From the NCBI GenBank assembly GCA_036509215.1, contig DATCGA010000006.1, forward strand, positions 1 through 29,966: a stretch of DNA of 29,966 nt, in the 5' to 3' direction. A program made the position numbers and the translations under genes. Below the pieces are notes generated by a model. It was not told where the DNA came from, made no database searches, and saw only the letters and a list, made by a program, of their open reading frames with translations. Origin of the DNA: Trebonia sp036509215 (GTDB lineage Bacteria; Actinomycetota; Actinomycetes; Streptosporangiales; Streptosporangiaceae). Below are positions 7,275 through 14,635 of this stretch, piece by piece. Position 1 is the stretch's first letter, and the number at the start of each line of letters is the position of its first letter.

Positions 7275-8900
7275 TCAGGCGGCGAGGCCGGCTTGCCGGG
7301 CGAGGTCGTCGATGGCGGCGGTATAGGCGCGGCTGGCTGCTGTGAGGCTTCGGTCCCTGCCGGGCGGCGCGGCGAGGTCCGCCAGGCCGGTGCGCAGGAA
7401 CTTGTCGTGCAGCCGGGTGAGGAACAGCGCGTGCGTCATGCCGGTGCCGGTGACCTGGTAGCGGAAGGTGCCGGGGATGCGCTCGATGAGGCCGTGCATC
7501 CGCAGGCGGCGCAGGTCGTAGGTCATCTTCCCCGGGGTTACGGTCTCGGCGGGCACGCCGAGGAGCTGGGCCGTGATCGGCCGCAGGTCGCGGTTGGCGA
7601 AGCCGCGGGGAAGGAGCCGCAAGACGCACAGGGCGGCGAGCAGGGCGTGGGCGCGGGGGTCGCCGAGGCGGATGGCCGCGACGCGGGTGCCGGCCTCGGC
7701 AGTGAGCGGATGGCAGGCCTGGGCGATGGCTTCCTGGCCGTCGGCGGGGTCGTGGCTGATTGTCTGGACGTCGAGGAGACGCCGGGCGGCGGCGAAGCCG
7801 GCTGCCCGCAGCGCGGGCAGGTTGTGCAGCCGTTTGCCGATGCGGAAGTCGCGGGTGTCGTTGATGGCGGTCTCGGTGCGCAGCGCCTTCCCTTCCTTGT
7901 GGTACTGCTTGATCTTCGAGTGCCTGCAGTCGACGTGCAGCGTCGGGACCACCCCGTCGGTGAGGACCCGGGTCCGGAACTGCCCCGGCGTGGCGCGGGG
8001 CCCCTTGCGCATGATCCGCCGGCCGAAGATCAGCCCGGCCTTGTCCGGCCGCCCGATGTCCAGGTTGTCGCGGATGACCTGCTCGAAGAAGATCCGCCCG
8101 GTCACCGGCTTGCCCGGCACCTGGGTCAGGGAGAACTCCGCCTGCAGCACCGAGGCCTCGTACCGGTACCCGGCCGCGGCGTCCTCGGCGGTGAACGGGC
8201 ACGGCAGGAGCCCGGTCCGCTTCGCGGCCAGGTCCCAGATGACAGTCTCGTCGAAGCCGTCGCAGATCTCCCGGGCCGCGGCCGCGTCGTCGACGGCGGC
8301 GAACCCGTTGTCCAGCGGCGTGAACCCGATCCCGGCCCGGGCCGCCATCGCCTTGGCGTACTCGCTGCCGTTGCGGCACAGCTTCGCGTTATACGGGAAG
8401 TAGCCGCAGTACTTCAGGAAGAACGGCCCCGCGCAGGCGTCGCGGCAGTAGAAGTGCCACTGCGCGGCCACCCGGCTCTCCCGCACGATCCACGGGCAGG
8501 GCTTCCCCTCCGCGTCCCGCCGCCGGGTCGTGGCCCGCACGCTCGCCTTCTCCTGCGCCCGGCCGATGAACACCACGCCCTCGGTGCGGCCCTCCGCCAG
8601 GAACTGCGCGAGACGCTCGCGCATCACCTCGTCCTTGCGCTGGCCGGGCCTGAAATCCACCAGCGGGATGCCGTTACGGCCGGCGAATGACCTGACCTCC
8701 GCATAGAACGCCCCGGTGCGCTCCGCCAGGACAGCGGTGGACGCCACCGGCTTGCCCAGGTGCTCCCTGATGAACCCCACGACGCCCAGGTCGCGCTGCA
8801 GCTTCGGCACGTACAGGTTGCAGTAGACGCGGTCGATGCACTCCAGCTCGAGCACCACATGGCGGGCCAGCGCATCGGCGGCGGAACGGGGTAGCGTCAT
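7275..8900 (-). CDS. Conserved protein of unknown function (541 aa) with C-terminal winged-helix-like region
   Basis: A long, clean frame with strong third-position GC. ATG at 8900 was chosen because GGAG (in CCGGAGCCACTG) precedes it; the frame stays open to 8945 but that part is leader. I recognise the protein only as resembling uncharacterised conserved proteins recalled from other bacteria. Visible features: a cysteine-rich aromatic stretch near 150-185 (FYCRDACAGPFFLKYC then GYFPYNAKLC), a basic conserved stretch near 310-350 (HSKIKQYHKEGKALRTETAI, NDTRDF, GKRLHNLPALR), and TYDLRRLRMHGLIERI near 470 that reads like a winged helix. No signal peptide or membrane segment is seen. The basic patch and winged helix suggest nucleic-acid binding. 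It is a lone gene beside a truncated gene, so it could belong to a mobile unit, but no transposase motif or terminal repeats were found. Confidence 0.85.
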   Translation of the reverse strand: MTLPRSAADALARHVVLELECIDRVYCNLYVPKLQRDLGVVGFIREHLGKPVASTAVLAERTGAFYAEVRSFAGRNGIPLVDFRPGQRKDEVMRERLAQFLAEGRTEGVVFIGRAQEKASVRATTRRRDAEGKPCPWIVRESRVAAQWHFYCRDACAGPFFLKYCGYFPYNAKLCRNGSEYAKAMAARAGIGFTPLDNGFAAVDDAAAAREICDGFDETVIWDLAAKRTGLLPCPFTAEDAAAGYRYEASVLQAEFSLTQVPGKPVTGRIFFEQVIRDNLDIGRPDKAGLIFGRRIMRKGPRATPGQFRTRVLTDGVVPTLHVDCRHSKIKQYHKEGKALRTETAINDTRDFRIGKRLHNLPALRAAGFAAARRLLDVQTISHDPADGQEAIAQACHPLTAEAGTRVAAIRLGDPRAHALLAALCVLRLLPRGFANRDLRPITAQLLGVPAETVTPGKMTYDLRRLRMHGLIERIPGTFRYQVTGTGMTHALFLTRLHDKFLRTGLADLAAPPGRDRSLTAASRAYTAAIDDLARQAGLAA

Positions 8901-9055
8901 CAGTGGCTCCGGTCGGACAGGCCCGCAAGGGCCAGCTACCGCCACAGGCGGTCATATACGGGACACATGGTGTCACCGTCACGTACCGGCCGGAGCCCTT
9001 TCCGCCCACCTCACCCGCAGCCACGCCTCGACGGGCTGGGGCGAAGCCCCGTTAG
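8901..9055 (-). promoter_or_regulatory. Structured 5' leader of the 541-residue gene with three hairpins
   Basis: Read on the minus strand, the region before the ATG holds three perfect small hairpins: GGGGC-TTC-GCCCC (9038-9050), ACCGCC-TGT-GGCGGT (8938-8952) and GGCCC-TTGC-GGGCC (8920-8933). The last two are four bases apart and end about ten bases before the GGAG ribosome-binding site. This could regulate translation or be a small structured RNA. Chance hairpins are common at this GC content, so the assignment is tentative. Confidence 0.4.
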
Positions 9056-9060
9056 TACTC

Positions 9061-9074
9061 AACAGCAAACTGTT
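9061..9074. promoter_or_regulatory. Operator-like inverted repeat AACAG-CAAA-CTGTT
   Basis: Perfect 5-base arms in one of the few AT-rich patches here, about 160 bases upstream of the ATG at 8900 on the minus strand, where the promoter of that gene would be expected. TACTAA on the complement, just beyond it, could be a -10. The binding protein is unknown. Confidence 0.35.
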
Positions 9075-9732
9075 ACATTGTGCGGCGCGGCTGCGTGACC
9101 TGAGGGCACGTGCCGGTCACGATTGCGGCATGCTGGCTGTCATGGAGGACGCGCGGGTGCGGGGCAGGAGCGCGGCGGGGTCAGCCGGCAGCCTGGACTG
9201 CGGCGGCCGGTCCGAGGACCAAGACAAGGGTCACCGGGGGCCAGGGTCACCTCGAGGGCGGGGAAGGCGGAAGCACCGGCGCCGGGCTGGGTGACCGCGA
9301 GGATCCTGATGTCGTGGTGTGCGGCGCGGATCTGCCCGACCGTGCCGTCCAGGGAGGCCTGGGCGGACCCCGACCTCCTCCAGCCGCCACCCAGGGCGGC
9401 GCGGACCATGTCCAGAAAGCTGACGATCGCCGGGTGCCGAGCGAGCACGGCCATTCGGCTGCCGCTGCGGTCATGGGGCGATATCACCTAGTCAGCGCCG
9501 GCCCTGCGCAGGTTGCCCGCCGACTCCGAACTGGAGGTACGGGCGATTGTCAGCCCTGGTGCATCGCGCGGGCGGTCAGCGTGATGTAAACGTTGACCGC
9601 GTCGGAGCCGACCGCAGCCTGGCGAACACGCCCGCCGGTCTCACCCGGCATCGCCTCCCGCGCAGGCCGGCTCTGGCATGGACGTGCCCTTCTACTTTTT
9701 GCCGGGGACTTGGGGGTGCCCTTGGCGGTGCG
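9075..9732. other. About 650 bases without a convincing gene
   Basis: Several short overlapping frames exist on both strands. The longest minus-strand one (9140-9487, 115 codons) contains SFLDMVRAALGGGWRRSG and HHDIRILAVTQPGAG, which look protein-like, but I recognise no family and its C-terminus is low-complexity P/R. The right part (9550-9732) continues the sdhB frame with unrelated sequence. I read this stretch as decayed sequence downstream of the broken sdhB. Confidence 0.5.
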
Positions 9733-10359
9733 GCACACCTCGGTGCAGCACTTGGTGATGTTGCAGCAGCCGAGGCCGAAGTCGTCCCGGGCGATCTCCC
9801 GGCGGTCGGCGGTGTCGGCCGGGTGCATCTCCAGCTCGGCGACCCGCATCAGGAACCGCGGGCCGGCGAACGCGTCCTCGTTCTCCTGGCGGTCGCGGAT
9901 GACGTGGCAGATGTCCTGGCACAGGTAGCACTCGATGCACTTGCGGAACTCCTGCGACCGCTCCACGTCGGCCTGCCGCATCCGGAACTCACCAGACCCC
10001 ACGGACGGGTCGGGTGTGAAGGACGGGATCTGCCGGGCCTTGGCGTAGTTGAACGACACGCCGGTACCAGGTCCCCGATCACCGGGAGGGTCCGCATCGG
10101 CGTGATTGTCAGCACTTCCTCCGGCGCGAACGCCGACATCCGGGTCATGCACGCTGGCCGGGGGCTTCCGTTGATCTCCATCGAACACGACCTTGCCGAT
10201 CTTGCAGTTCCACCGGATGGCCAGGTCACCGCCTGGGTGGCCTGGAGCCGGTGCAGCACGTAGAGGACGACATCGCCCTCGCTGACCTCGAACATGGAAG
10301 CCGGCGAGCGCACCAGGCCCGCGTCGCCGCGCCAGGCCCGGAGAGATGCCTGTGCTCAT
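9733..10359 (-). pseudogene. sdhB: Degenerate succinate dehydrogenase iron-sulfur subunit (sdhB, Sdh1 type)
   Basis: Pieces of an Sdh1-type SdhB lie in order but in different frames: MSTGIS at the start, WRGDAG, EVSEGDVVLYVLHRLQATQA, GDLAIRWNCKIGK, SCSMEINGSPRPACMTRMS, TPMRTLPVIGDLV, then FNYAKARQIPSFTPDP, QEFRKCIECYLCQDICHV, FAGPRFLMRVAELEMHP and CNITKCCTEVC. At least four frame changes are needed. Around 10193 about five bases are missing, which removes a cysteine of the [2Fe-2S] CxxxxCxxC motif (CKIGKV where CKxGKCGSC is expected). The C-terminal part after CCTEVC is replaced by unrelated sequence. The ATG at 10359 overlaps the sdhA stop by one base (TGATG), as in an intact operon. The product cannot be functional. 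Confidence 0.88.
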
Positions 10360-12251
10360 CAGTGGTTCTCCTCCGGCAGCCCGGGTAGCTCGTCTTCGGT
10401 CATGTACTTGCTCAGCTCGGCCCGGTCGAACAGGGCCAGCAGGTCGGGCCGGATCGCCGGGATGGGCTGCTGGCGCAGGGTCACCCGGTCTCCGTCCAGT
10501 GAGCAGATGAGGTTGATCTTGCGCCATTCCGGTGACATCTGCGGGTAGTCCTCGCGGGTATGGCCGCCACGTGACTCCTGGCGCTCGAGCGCGGCGAGCG
10601 CCACGCACTCGGCGATCAGCAGGATGTTGCGCAGGTCCAGGGCCAGGTGCCAGCCGGGGTTGTAGGCGGTGCAGCCCTCCGCGCTGACGTCGGCGGCGCG
10701 CTCGCGCAGCTTGCCCAGGTCGGAGAGCGCGCCCTCGATCTCGCTTTCCCTTCGGATGATGCCGACCAGGTCGCTCATGGTCTGCTGAATCTCGGCGTGG
10801 ACCGTGTAAGGGTTCTCGCCGACGGATCGGGCCAGCGGGGTGAGGGCCTCCGTCCGGGCCGCTGCCAGGTCCTCGCCGTAGATGGTCGGCCGGATGCCGC
10901 CGGGGCCGTCCAGGTAGTCGGCAGCGCCCGCGCCTGCCCGTCGCCCGAAGACCAGCAGGTCGGACAGCGAGTTGCCGCCGAGCCGGTTGGAGCCGTGCAT
11001 GCCTCCGGACACCTCGCCCGCTGCGAACAGCCCGGGCGGCTGCGCCGCGCCAGTGTCGGGGTCCACCTCGATCCCGCCCATCATGTAGTGCTGGGCGGGG
11101 CCGACCTCCATCGGCTCCCGGGTGATGTCCACGCCGGCCAGCTCCAGGAACTGGTGGTGCATCGAGGGCAGCTTGCGCAGGATCTCCCCGGCGGGCAGCC
11201 GGGAGGCGATGTCGAGGAAGACGCCTCCGCGCGGCGAGCCCCGCCCGGCCTTGACCTCGGCGTTGATGGACCTGGCCACCTCGTCGCGGGGCAGCAGCTC
11301 GGGCGGGCGCCGGTTATTGGCCTGGTCGGTGTACCAGCGGTCGGCCTCGTCCTCGGTCTCCGCGTACATGGAGCGGAACACGTCCGGCACGTAGTTGAAC
11401 ATGAACCGCTGGCCCTCGGAGTTCCGCAGCACCCCGCCGTCGCCGCGGACCGACTCGGTGACCAGCAGGCCGGCCACCGACGGCGGCCAGACCATGTGGG
11501 TGGGGTGGAACTGCACGAACTCCATGTTCAGCAGCGTCGCGCCGGCCAGCAGGGCAAGTGCGTGCCCGTCCCCGGTGTACTCCCAGGAGTTCGATGTGAC
11601 CTTGAACGCCCTGCCGATCCCGCCGGTCGCCAGTATCACGGCCGGCGCCTCGAAGAGCACGAACCGGCCGGTGTCCCGGTAGTACCCGAAGGCGCCGGCT
11701 ATCCGGCTGTCGCCGGTGATCAGCCGGGTGATGGTGGTCTCGGCGAAGACCTTGATCATCGCCTCGGGGTCGCCGTGCGCGATGGCGTCCTCCTGCTGCA
11801 GCGCGACGATCTTCTGCTGGAGGGTGCGGATCATCTCCAGGCCGGTCCGGTCGCCGACGTGCGCAAGCCGCGGATAGGTGTGCCCGCCGAAGTTCCGCTG
11901 GCTTATCTTGCCGTCGGGGGTCCGGTCGAACAGCGCGCCCCACGCCTCCAGTTCCCAGACCCGGTCCGGGGCCTCCCTGGCGTGCAGCTCGGCCATCCGC
12001 GGGTTGTTGAGGAACTTGCCGCCGCGCATGGTGTCGCGGAAGTGCACCTGCCAGTTGTCGTTCGGGTTGACGTTGCCCATCGCGGCGGCGCAGCCGCCCT
12101 CGGCCATCACGGTGTGCGCCTTGCCGAACAGCGACTTGGAGATGATCGCGGTCTTCTTGCCGCGCAGCCGTGCCTCGATCGCCGCGCGCAGGCCGGAGCC
12201 GCCCGCGCCGATCACCACCACGTCGTAGGAGTAGCGATCCATGTCAGTCAT
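10359..12251 (-). CDS. sdhA: Succinate dehydrogenase/fumarate reductase flavoprotein subunit, Sdh1 type
   Basis: An intact 630-residue flavoprotein closely resembling mycobacterial Sdh1 SdhA (Rv0248c type). It oxidises succinate to fumarate on the inner face of the membrane with covalent FAD. Visible: the Rossmann motif VVVIGAGGSGLRAA; SLFGKAHTVMAEGG with the FAD-linking histidine; the active-site FVQFHPTHM; VTESVRGDGGVL; and HGSNRLGGNSLSDLLVFGRRAG. I chose ATG at 12251; GTG at 12257 adds two residues. Order sdhC-sdhA-sdhB matches the mycobacterial sdh1 operon. Its membrane anchor and iron-sulfur partners here are both broken, so the enzyme cannot pass electrons to the respiratory chain unless partners are supplied elsewhere. 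The sdhB ATG overlaps its stop by one base. Confidence 0.95.
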   Translation of the reverse strand: MTDMDRYSYDVVVIGAGGSGLRAAIEARLRGKKTAIISKSLFGKAHTVMAEGGCAAAMGNVNPNDNWQVHFRDTMRGGKFLNNPRMAELHAREAPDRVWELEAWGALFDRTPDGKISQRNFGGHTYPRLAHVGDRTGLEMIRTLQQKIVALQQEDAIAHGDPEAMIKVFAETTITRLITGDSRIAGAFGYYRDTGRFVLFEAPAVILATGGIGRAFKVTSNSWEYTGDGHALALLAGATLLNMEFVQFHPTHMVWPPSVAGLLVTESVRGDGGVLRNSEGQRFMFNYVPDVFRSMYAETEDEADRWYTDQANNRRPPELLPRDEVARSINAEVKAGRGSPRGGVFLDIASRLPAGEILRKLPSMHHQFLELAGVDITREPMEVGPAQHYMMGGIEVDPDTGAAQPPGLFAAGEVSGGMHGSNRLGGNSLSDLLVFGRRAGAGAADYLDGPGGIRPTIYGEDLAAARTEALTPLARSVGENPYTVHAEIQQTMSDLVGIIRRESEIEGALSDLGKLRERAADVSAEGCTAYNPGWHLALDLRNILLIAECVALAALERQESRGGHTREDYPQMSPEWRKINLICSLDGDRVTLRQQPIPAIRPDLLALFDRAELSKYMTEDELPGLPEENH

Positions 12252-12262
12252 AACCACAGCCT

Positions 12263-12889
12263 GTTCCTAATTGAAGAACCTGAGATCTGAGATGGCCCGC
12301 TGGCCATGAGAAGGGCGTACAGGCGGCCAGCACCAGCGTGCCGAGCGTGATCCAGGTGAGCTGCACGTGCCGGGGGCTCAGCCAGGAGATCTTCGTCCAC
12401 GCCCGGTAGCGGGCCGGGTGCCTGCACAAGTTCCGCAGGCGGCCGCCGGCGATGTGCCGGCAGGAGCGGCACGAGAGCGTGCAGCCCCGCAGCGGCACCA
12501 CGTTCGCGAGGATGACCAGCGCGCCGAGGCCGAGGCCAAGGCTCCCGTCCGGCCCGCGGAACGCCTGCGCCGCTTCGTAGGTGCTGGTCACCGAGATCGC
12601 GGTGACCAGAAGAGGTAGCGGTGCAGGTTCTGCATGATCAGCGGAACCTGGTCTCGCCGGTGTACGCCGCATGCGGCTCGCGAACTGGGCAGGTGCCGGG
12701 GCGCGCCAGAACGCCCGGTAGTAGACCCGCCGGTAGTGGCCGGCGAGGACCTGCACCGTCGCGTAGGTAACCCAGAGCGTGAGCAGGGCCGCGGTGACCT
12801 GCGGCGCCTTCCACCAGGGTGCGGTGCGGAGCGCGCGCCCGGCGATCTGCGCCCGGGTCCTGGCCGGGGCCCTGCGGTGCCTGGGTCAT
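12263..12889 (-). pseudogene. sdhC: Degenerate succinate dehydrogenase membrane-anchor subunit (sdhC, Sdh1 type)
   Basis: Minus-strand fragments in several frames reassemble into an Sdh1-type cytochrome b/anchor subunit: MTQAP at 12889; then WWKAPQVTAALLTLWVTYATVQVLAGHYRR; PLIMQNLHRYLFW in another frame; LLVTAISVTSTYEAAQAFRGPDGSLGLGLG; then ALVILANVVPLRGCTLSCRSCRHIAGGR; and ARYRAWTKISWLSPRHVQLTWITLGTLV. At least three frameshifts are needed. One is a missing C near 12652 that turns FPLIMQN into a frame with an immediate stop. Hydrophobic membrane segments are recognisable but not continuous. It lies directly upstream of the intact sdhA, so the whole operon once had the usual C-A-B order. Confidence 0.82.
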
Positions 12890-12968
12890 CTGTCAGCGTC
12901 CTCGCTGCCTCATCGGTTACGCGCGCCGGCCATGATCCGGCCGCCAGCGTGACCGCCGGCGCAATCTG

Positions 12969-13014
12969 CTATTGACGAACTTGTAAACTACGTAATTAAG
13001 AATTTATGCAATTC
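12969..13014. promoter_or_regulatory. AT-rich intergenic island with inverted repeat, likely divergent promoter
   Basis: A 46-base patch far richer in A/T than its surroundings, between the start of sdhC (leftward) and the small membrane protein gene (rightward). It holds GAATT-TATGC-AATTC (13000-13014, perfect arms), TTGACG at 12973 and TTGTAA at 12981 as rightward -35 candidates, and TTGCAT on the complement for a leftward promoter. Spacing is not ideal for any single pair. The rest of the 12890-13172 gap shows nothing else. Confidence 0.45.
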
Positions 13015-13172
13015 TGCTGCGGCCTGCCATGCCCGGAGCAGATCAGGCGTGTGATTCTCGCTACACCGCAGGGCCGCGGCGGGAGGCGTGCTGATCGCCG
13101 GCGCTGCAGTGCTGCTGTCCGTTACCCCGACCGGGGCGTCATCCCGGCTGGCGACCGTAGAAAGGGCACCGC

Positions 13173-13460
13173 ATGACTGACCCGCATACGTCCATGTCGC
13201 TCGCAGCGATACTCATCATGATCGTGGTTGTTCTCGTCACGGTGGCGGTGATGCTGGCCGCGGTCTTCCTGGCGGCGCGTGAGCCTGGCCCCGGCCTCCG
13301 GCCGGGTAGCGGAGGTCCCGCCGCCGCCCCCTGGCCGGAGGCCGTAGGGGGCGGCGGGGAGATGCCCGCCGGGGCTCGCGTGATCCTGTCAGACGGGCAG
13401 CCGGCGGCAGTCGGCGGCACGGGCGAGCCGGCGGCCGACTACGCCGGCCGGGCCGGCTAG
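13173..13460 (+). CDS. Small single-pass membrane protein of unknown function
   Basis: A 95-residue frame starting with ATG eight bases after GAAAGG. Residues 9-35 (SLAAILIMIVVVLVTVAVML and AAVFLAA) form one strong transmembrane helix, followed by a Pro/Gly-rich tail with no cysteines. It has no recognisable family. The short acidic start and the arginine after the helix (AAREPG) suggest the tail is cytoplasmic. It sits 166 bases upstream of the ArsR regulator on the same strand, so it might belong to the same locus as the hydrogenase-related complex, but that is position only. Confidence 0.6.
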   Translation: MTDPHTSMSLAAILIMIVVVLVTVAVMLAAVFLAAREPGPGLRPGSGGPAAAPWPEAVGGGGEMPAGARVILSDGQPAAVGGTGEPAADYAGRAG

Positions 13461-13539
13461 GTCCCGCAGCGGTGCCCGGTAGGCGGTGATGCCGCGGCTG
13501 CGGCCTGGCGTTTCAGGGGGCCCGTCCCCGGATTGTTGC

Positions 13540-13550
13540 TAACATTGTTA
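13540..13550. promoter_or_regulatory. Operator-like palindrome TAACATTGTTA upstream of arsR
   Basis: Perfect arms TAACA/TGTTA around one T, in an AT-rich spot 76 bases upstream of the arsR start. It also contains two near-copies of TTGYTAA (13536-13542, 13545-13551). The size suits an ArsR-family dimer, so autoregulation is likely but not shown. No equal copy was seen before the complex genes at 14636. Confidence 0.5.
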
Positions 13551-13626
13551 ATTGCTGAGCCTGGCACCGCGTCCGAGGCCGGGCTTAGCCGGGCCGTGCG
13601 AAGCGCCGGGCTAGGGAGGCTGCTGG

Positions 13627-13959
13627 GTGAGTACGCCGCTGTACCAGCTGAAGGCGGAGTTCTTCAAGACGCTGGGCCATCCGGCCCGGATCCGGGTGCT
13701 GGAGCTGCTCAGCGAGCGGGACTACGTGGTGGCCGAGATGCTCCCGGAGGTGGGTCTTGAGCCTGCGCACCTGTCGCAGCAGCTCGCGGTGCTGCGCCGC
13801 GCCGGCCTGGTCACGTCTCGCAAGGAAGGCTCCAGCGTGTGTTACTCGCTGGCCAACTCGCACGTGGTCGAGCTGCTGGCGGTGGCGCGGCTGATCCTCA
13901 CCGAGGTGCTGTCCGGGCAGGCCGAGCTGCTCGACGACCTGCGGGCCTCCCCGCGCTGA
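13627..13959 (+). CDS. ArsR/SmtB-family transcriptional regulator, Rv0081-like
   Basis: A 110-residue winged-helix repressor. The N-terminus PLYQLKAEFFKTLGHPARIR, the recognition-helix region EPAHLSQQLAVLRRAG (45-60) and the tail VVELLAVARLIL strongly resemble Mycobacterium tuberculosis Rv0081, the hypoxia-linked regulator encoded next to Rv0082-Rv0087. It has no ELCVCDL metal site; its only cysteine is C72, so direct metal sensing of the SmtB type is unlikely. GTG at 13627 follows GGGAGG (13614-13619) by seven bases. Downstream lies an Rv0082-Rv0087-like operon, but here an unknown minus-strand gene is inserted between them. It probably controls itself through the palindrome at 13540-13550 and possibly the operon. 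Confidence 0.92.
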   Translation: MSTPLYQLKAEFFKTLGHPARIRVLELLSERDYVVAEMLPEVGLEPAHLSQQLAVLRRAGLVTSRKEGSSVCYSLANSHVVELLAVARLILTEVLSGQAELLDDLRASPR

Positions 13960-13986
13960 CCCGATAAGGCCGGCAGGCCCCTGAGG

Positions 13987-14532
13987 TCAGGGCCGGCCGC
14001 CTGTGCCCGGCGGCAGGAGCCGCAGCAGCTCCTGCACCAGATGGATGCGGGAGCCTAGCTTCAGCCCGGCCAGCCACGGCGCGGCCGCATCGTTCGCCCG
14101 CGGGTCCCCGGCGCCGGCGCCGGGGCCGAGAACCTGCTCTAGGACGCGGCCCACGGTCAGCACCGCGGCGAGGTCGACGGTCTCCGCCAGCCGCGCGGCT
14201 TCGGCGGCGGGAACGCGCGGCCCGCCGAGCTGGGCCAGCAGGCTGATGGTACGCGGTTCGGGGCTGCCGTGGCGGCTGTGGTACTGCAGGCCGCGGGCGA
14301 GGTCCAGTACCCAGGGCGCGATCACGGGCAGCAGCCGCCGGTCCGCGGACAGCTCGCGCACGACTGCCGGGCCCAGGACAGCGTCCAGTGCGTCGTTGCA
14401 GATCCCGGCGATCGCCTCGCCGGTGAGGTCGTCGACTGGCCCGAGCGCAGCGGTCAGCGACTGGTCGAGCAGCTCGCCGGGGCGAAACGGCTCAGCCATC
14501 CGTGCCTGGTCAGCGTTGCCCGGCAATGCCAC
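13987..14532 (-). CDS. Hypothetical protein between the ArsR regulator and the Ehr operon
   Basis: A frame of up to 181 residues, convergent with arsR and divergent from the Ehr operon. Its composition is that of a real soluble, helix-rich protein (GELLDQSLTAALGPVDDLTG, LLPVIAPWVLDLARGLQYHS, GSRIHLVQELLRLLPPG). It has one cysteine and no membrane segment. I recognise no family. The start is unsure: GTG at 14532 sits almost on AAGGA, TTG at 14526 is better spaced, and ATG at 14499 gives MAEPFRPGELL. The M. tuberculosis locus, as I know it, has no gene here. Its place in the shared control region suggests an accessory or regulatory role for the complex, which is only inference. Confidence 0.65.
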   Translation of the reverse strand: MALPGNADQARMAEPFRPGELLDQSLTAALGPVDDLTGEAIAGICNDALDAVLGPAVVRELSADRRLLPVIAPWVLDLARGLQYHSRHGSPEPRTISLLAQLGGPRVPAAEAARLAETVDLAAVLTVGRVLEQVLGPGAGAGDPRANDAAAPWLAGLKLGSRIHLVQELLRLLPPGTGGRP

Positions 14533-14605
14533 TTCCTTCTTGACTTCGGCCCCGGGCGGCCCGCTCGGTCACCCTCGTGTCCTCGGCGCTTTCTGGGCGC
14601 CTGAT

Positions 14606-14621
14606 GCCTGCCGGTGCAGGC
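14606..14621. promoter_or_regulatory. Inverted repeat just upstream of the Ehr operon
   Basis: GCCTGC-CGGT-GCAGGC has perfect 6-base arms and ends 14 bases before the ATG at 14636. It could be an operator or a leader hairpin controlling the first gene. No clear ribosome-binding site follows, and no DosR-type 20-base palindrome was seen between 14533 and 14636. Confidence 0.35.
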
Positions 14622-14635
14622 TTGCATCTGCTGAC

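Noticed and set aside
7275..8945. The 541-residue protein as a known transposase
   Set aside because: No DDE, HUH or serine-recombinase motif, and no terminal inverted repeats or target duplications were found.
9140..9487. 115-codon minus-strand frame as a real gene
   Set aside because: No family recognised, no clear ribosome-binding site, low-complexity C-terminus; left as part of an unassigned stretch.
9550..10608. A single 352-residue protein containing SdhB-like parts
   Set aside because: The frame overlaps the end of sdhA by about 250 bases and its N-terminal part is out-of-frame noise; it only happens to join some in-frame pieces of a decayed sdhB.
14003..14635. Upstream extension of the Ehr small-subunit frame (open from 14003)
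   Set aside because: This part is Ser/Arg/Pro-rich, has no family resemblance and is antisense to a better frame; the protein resembles its family only from about 14636.
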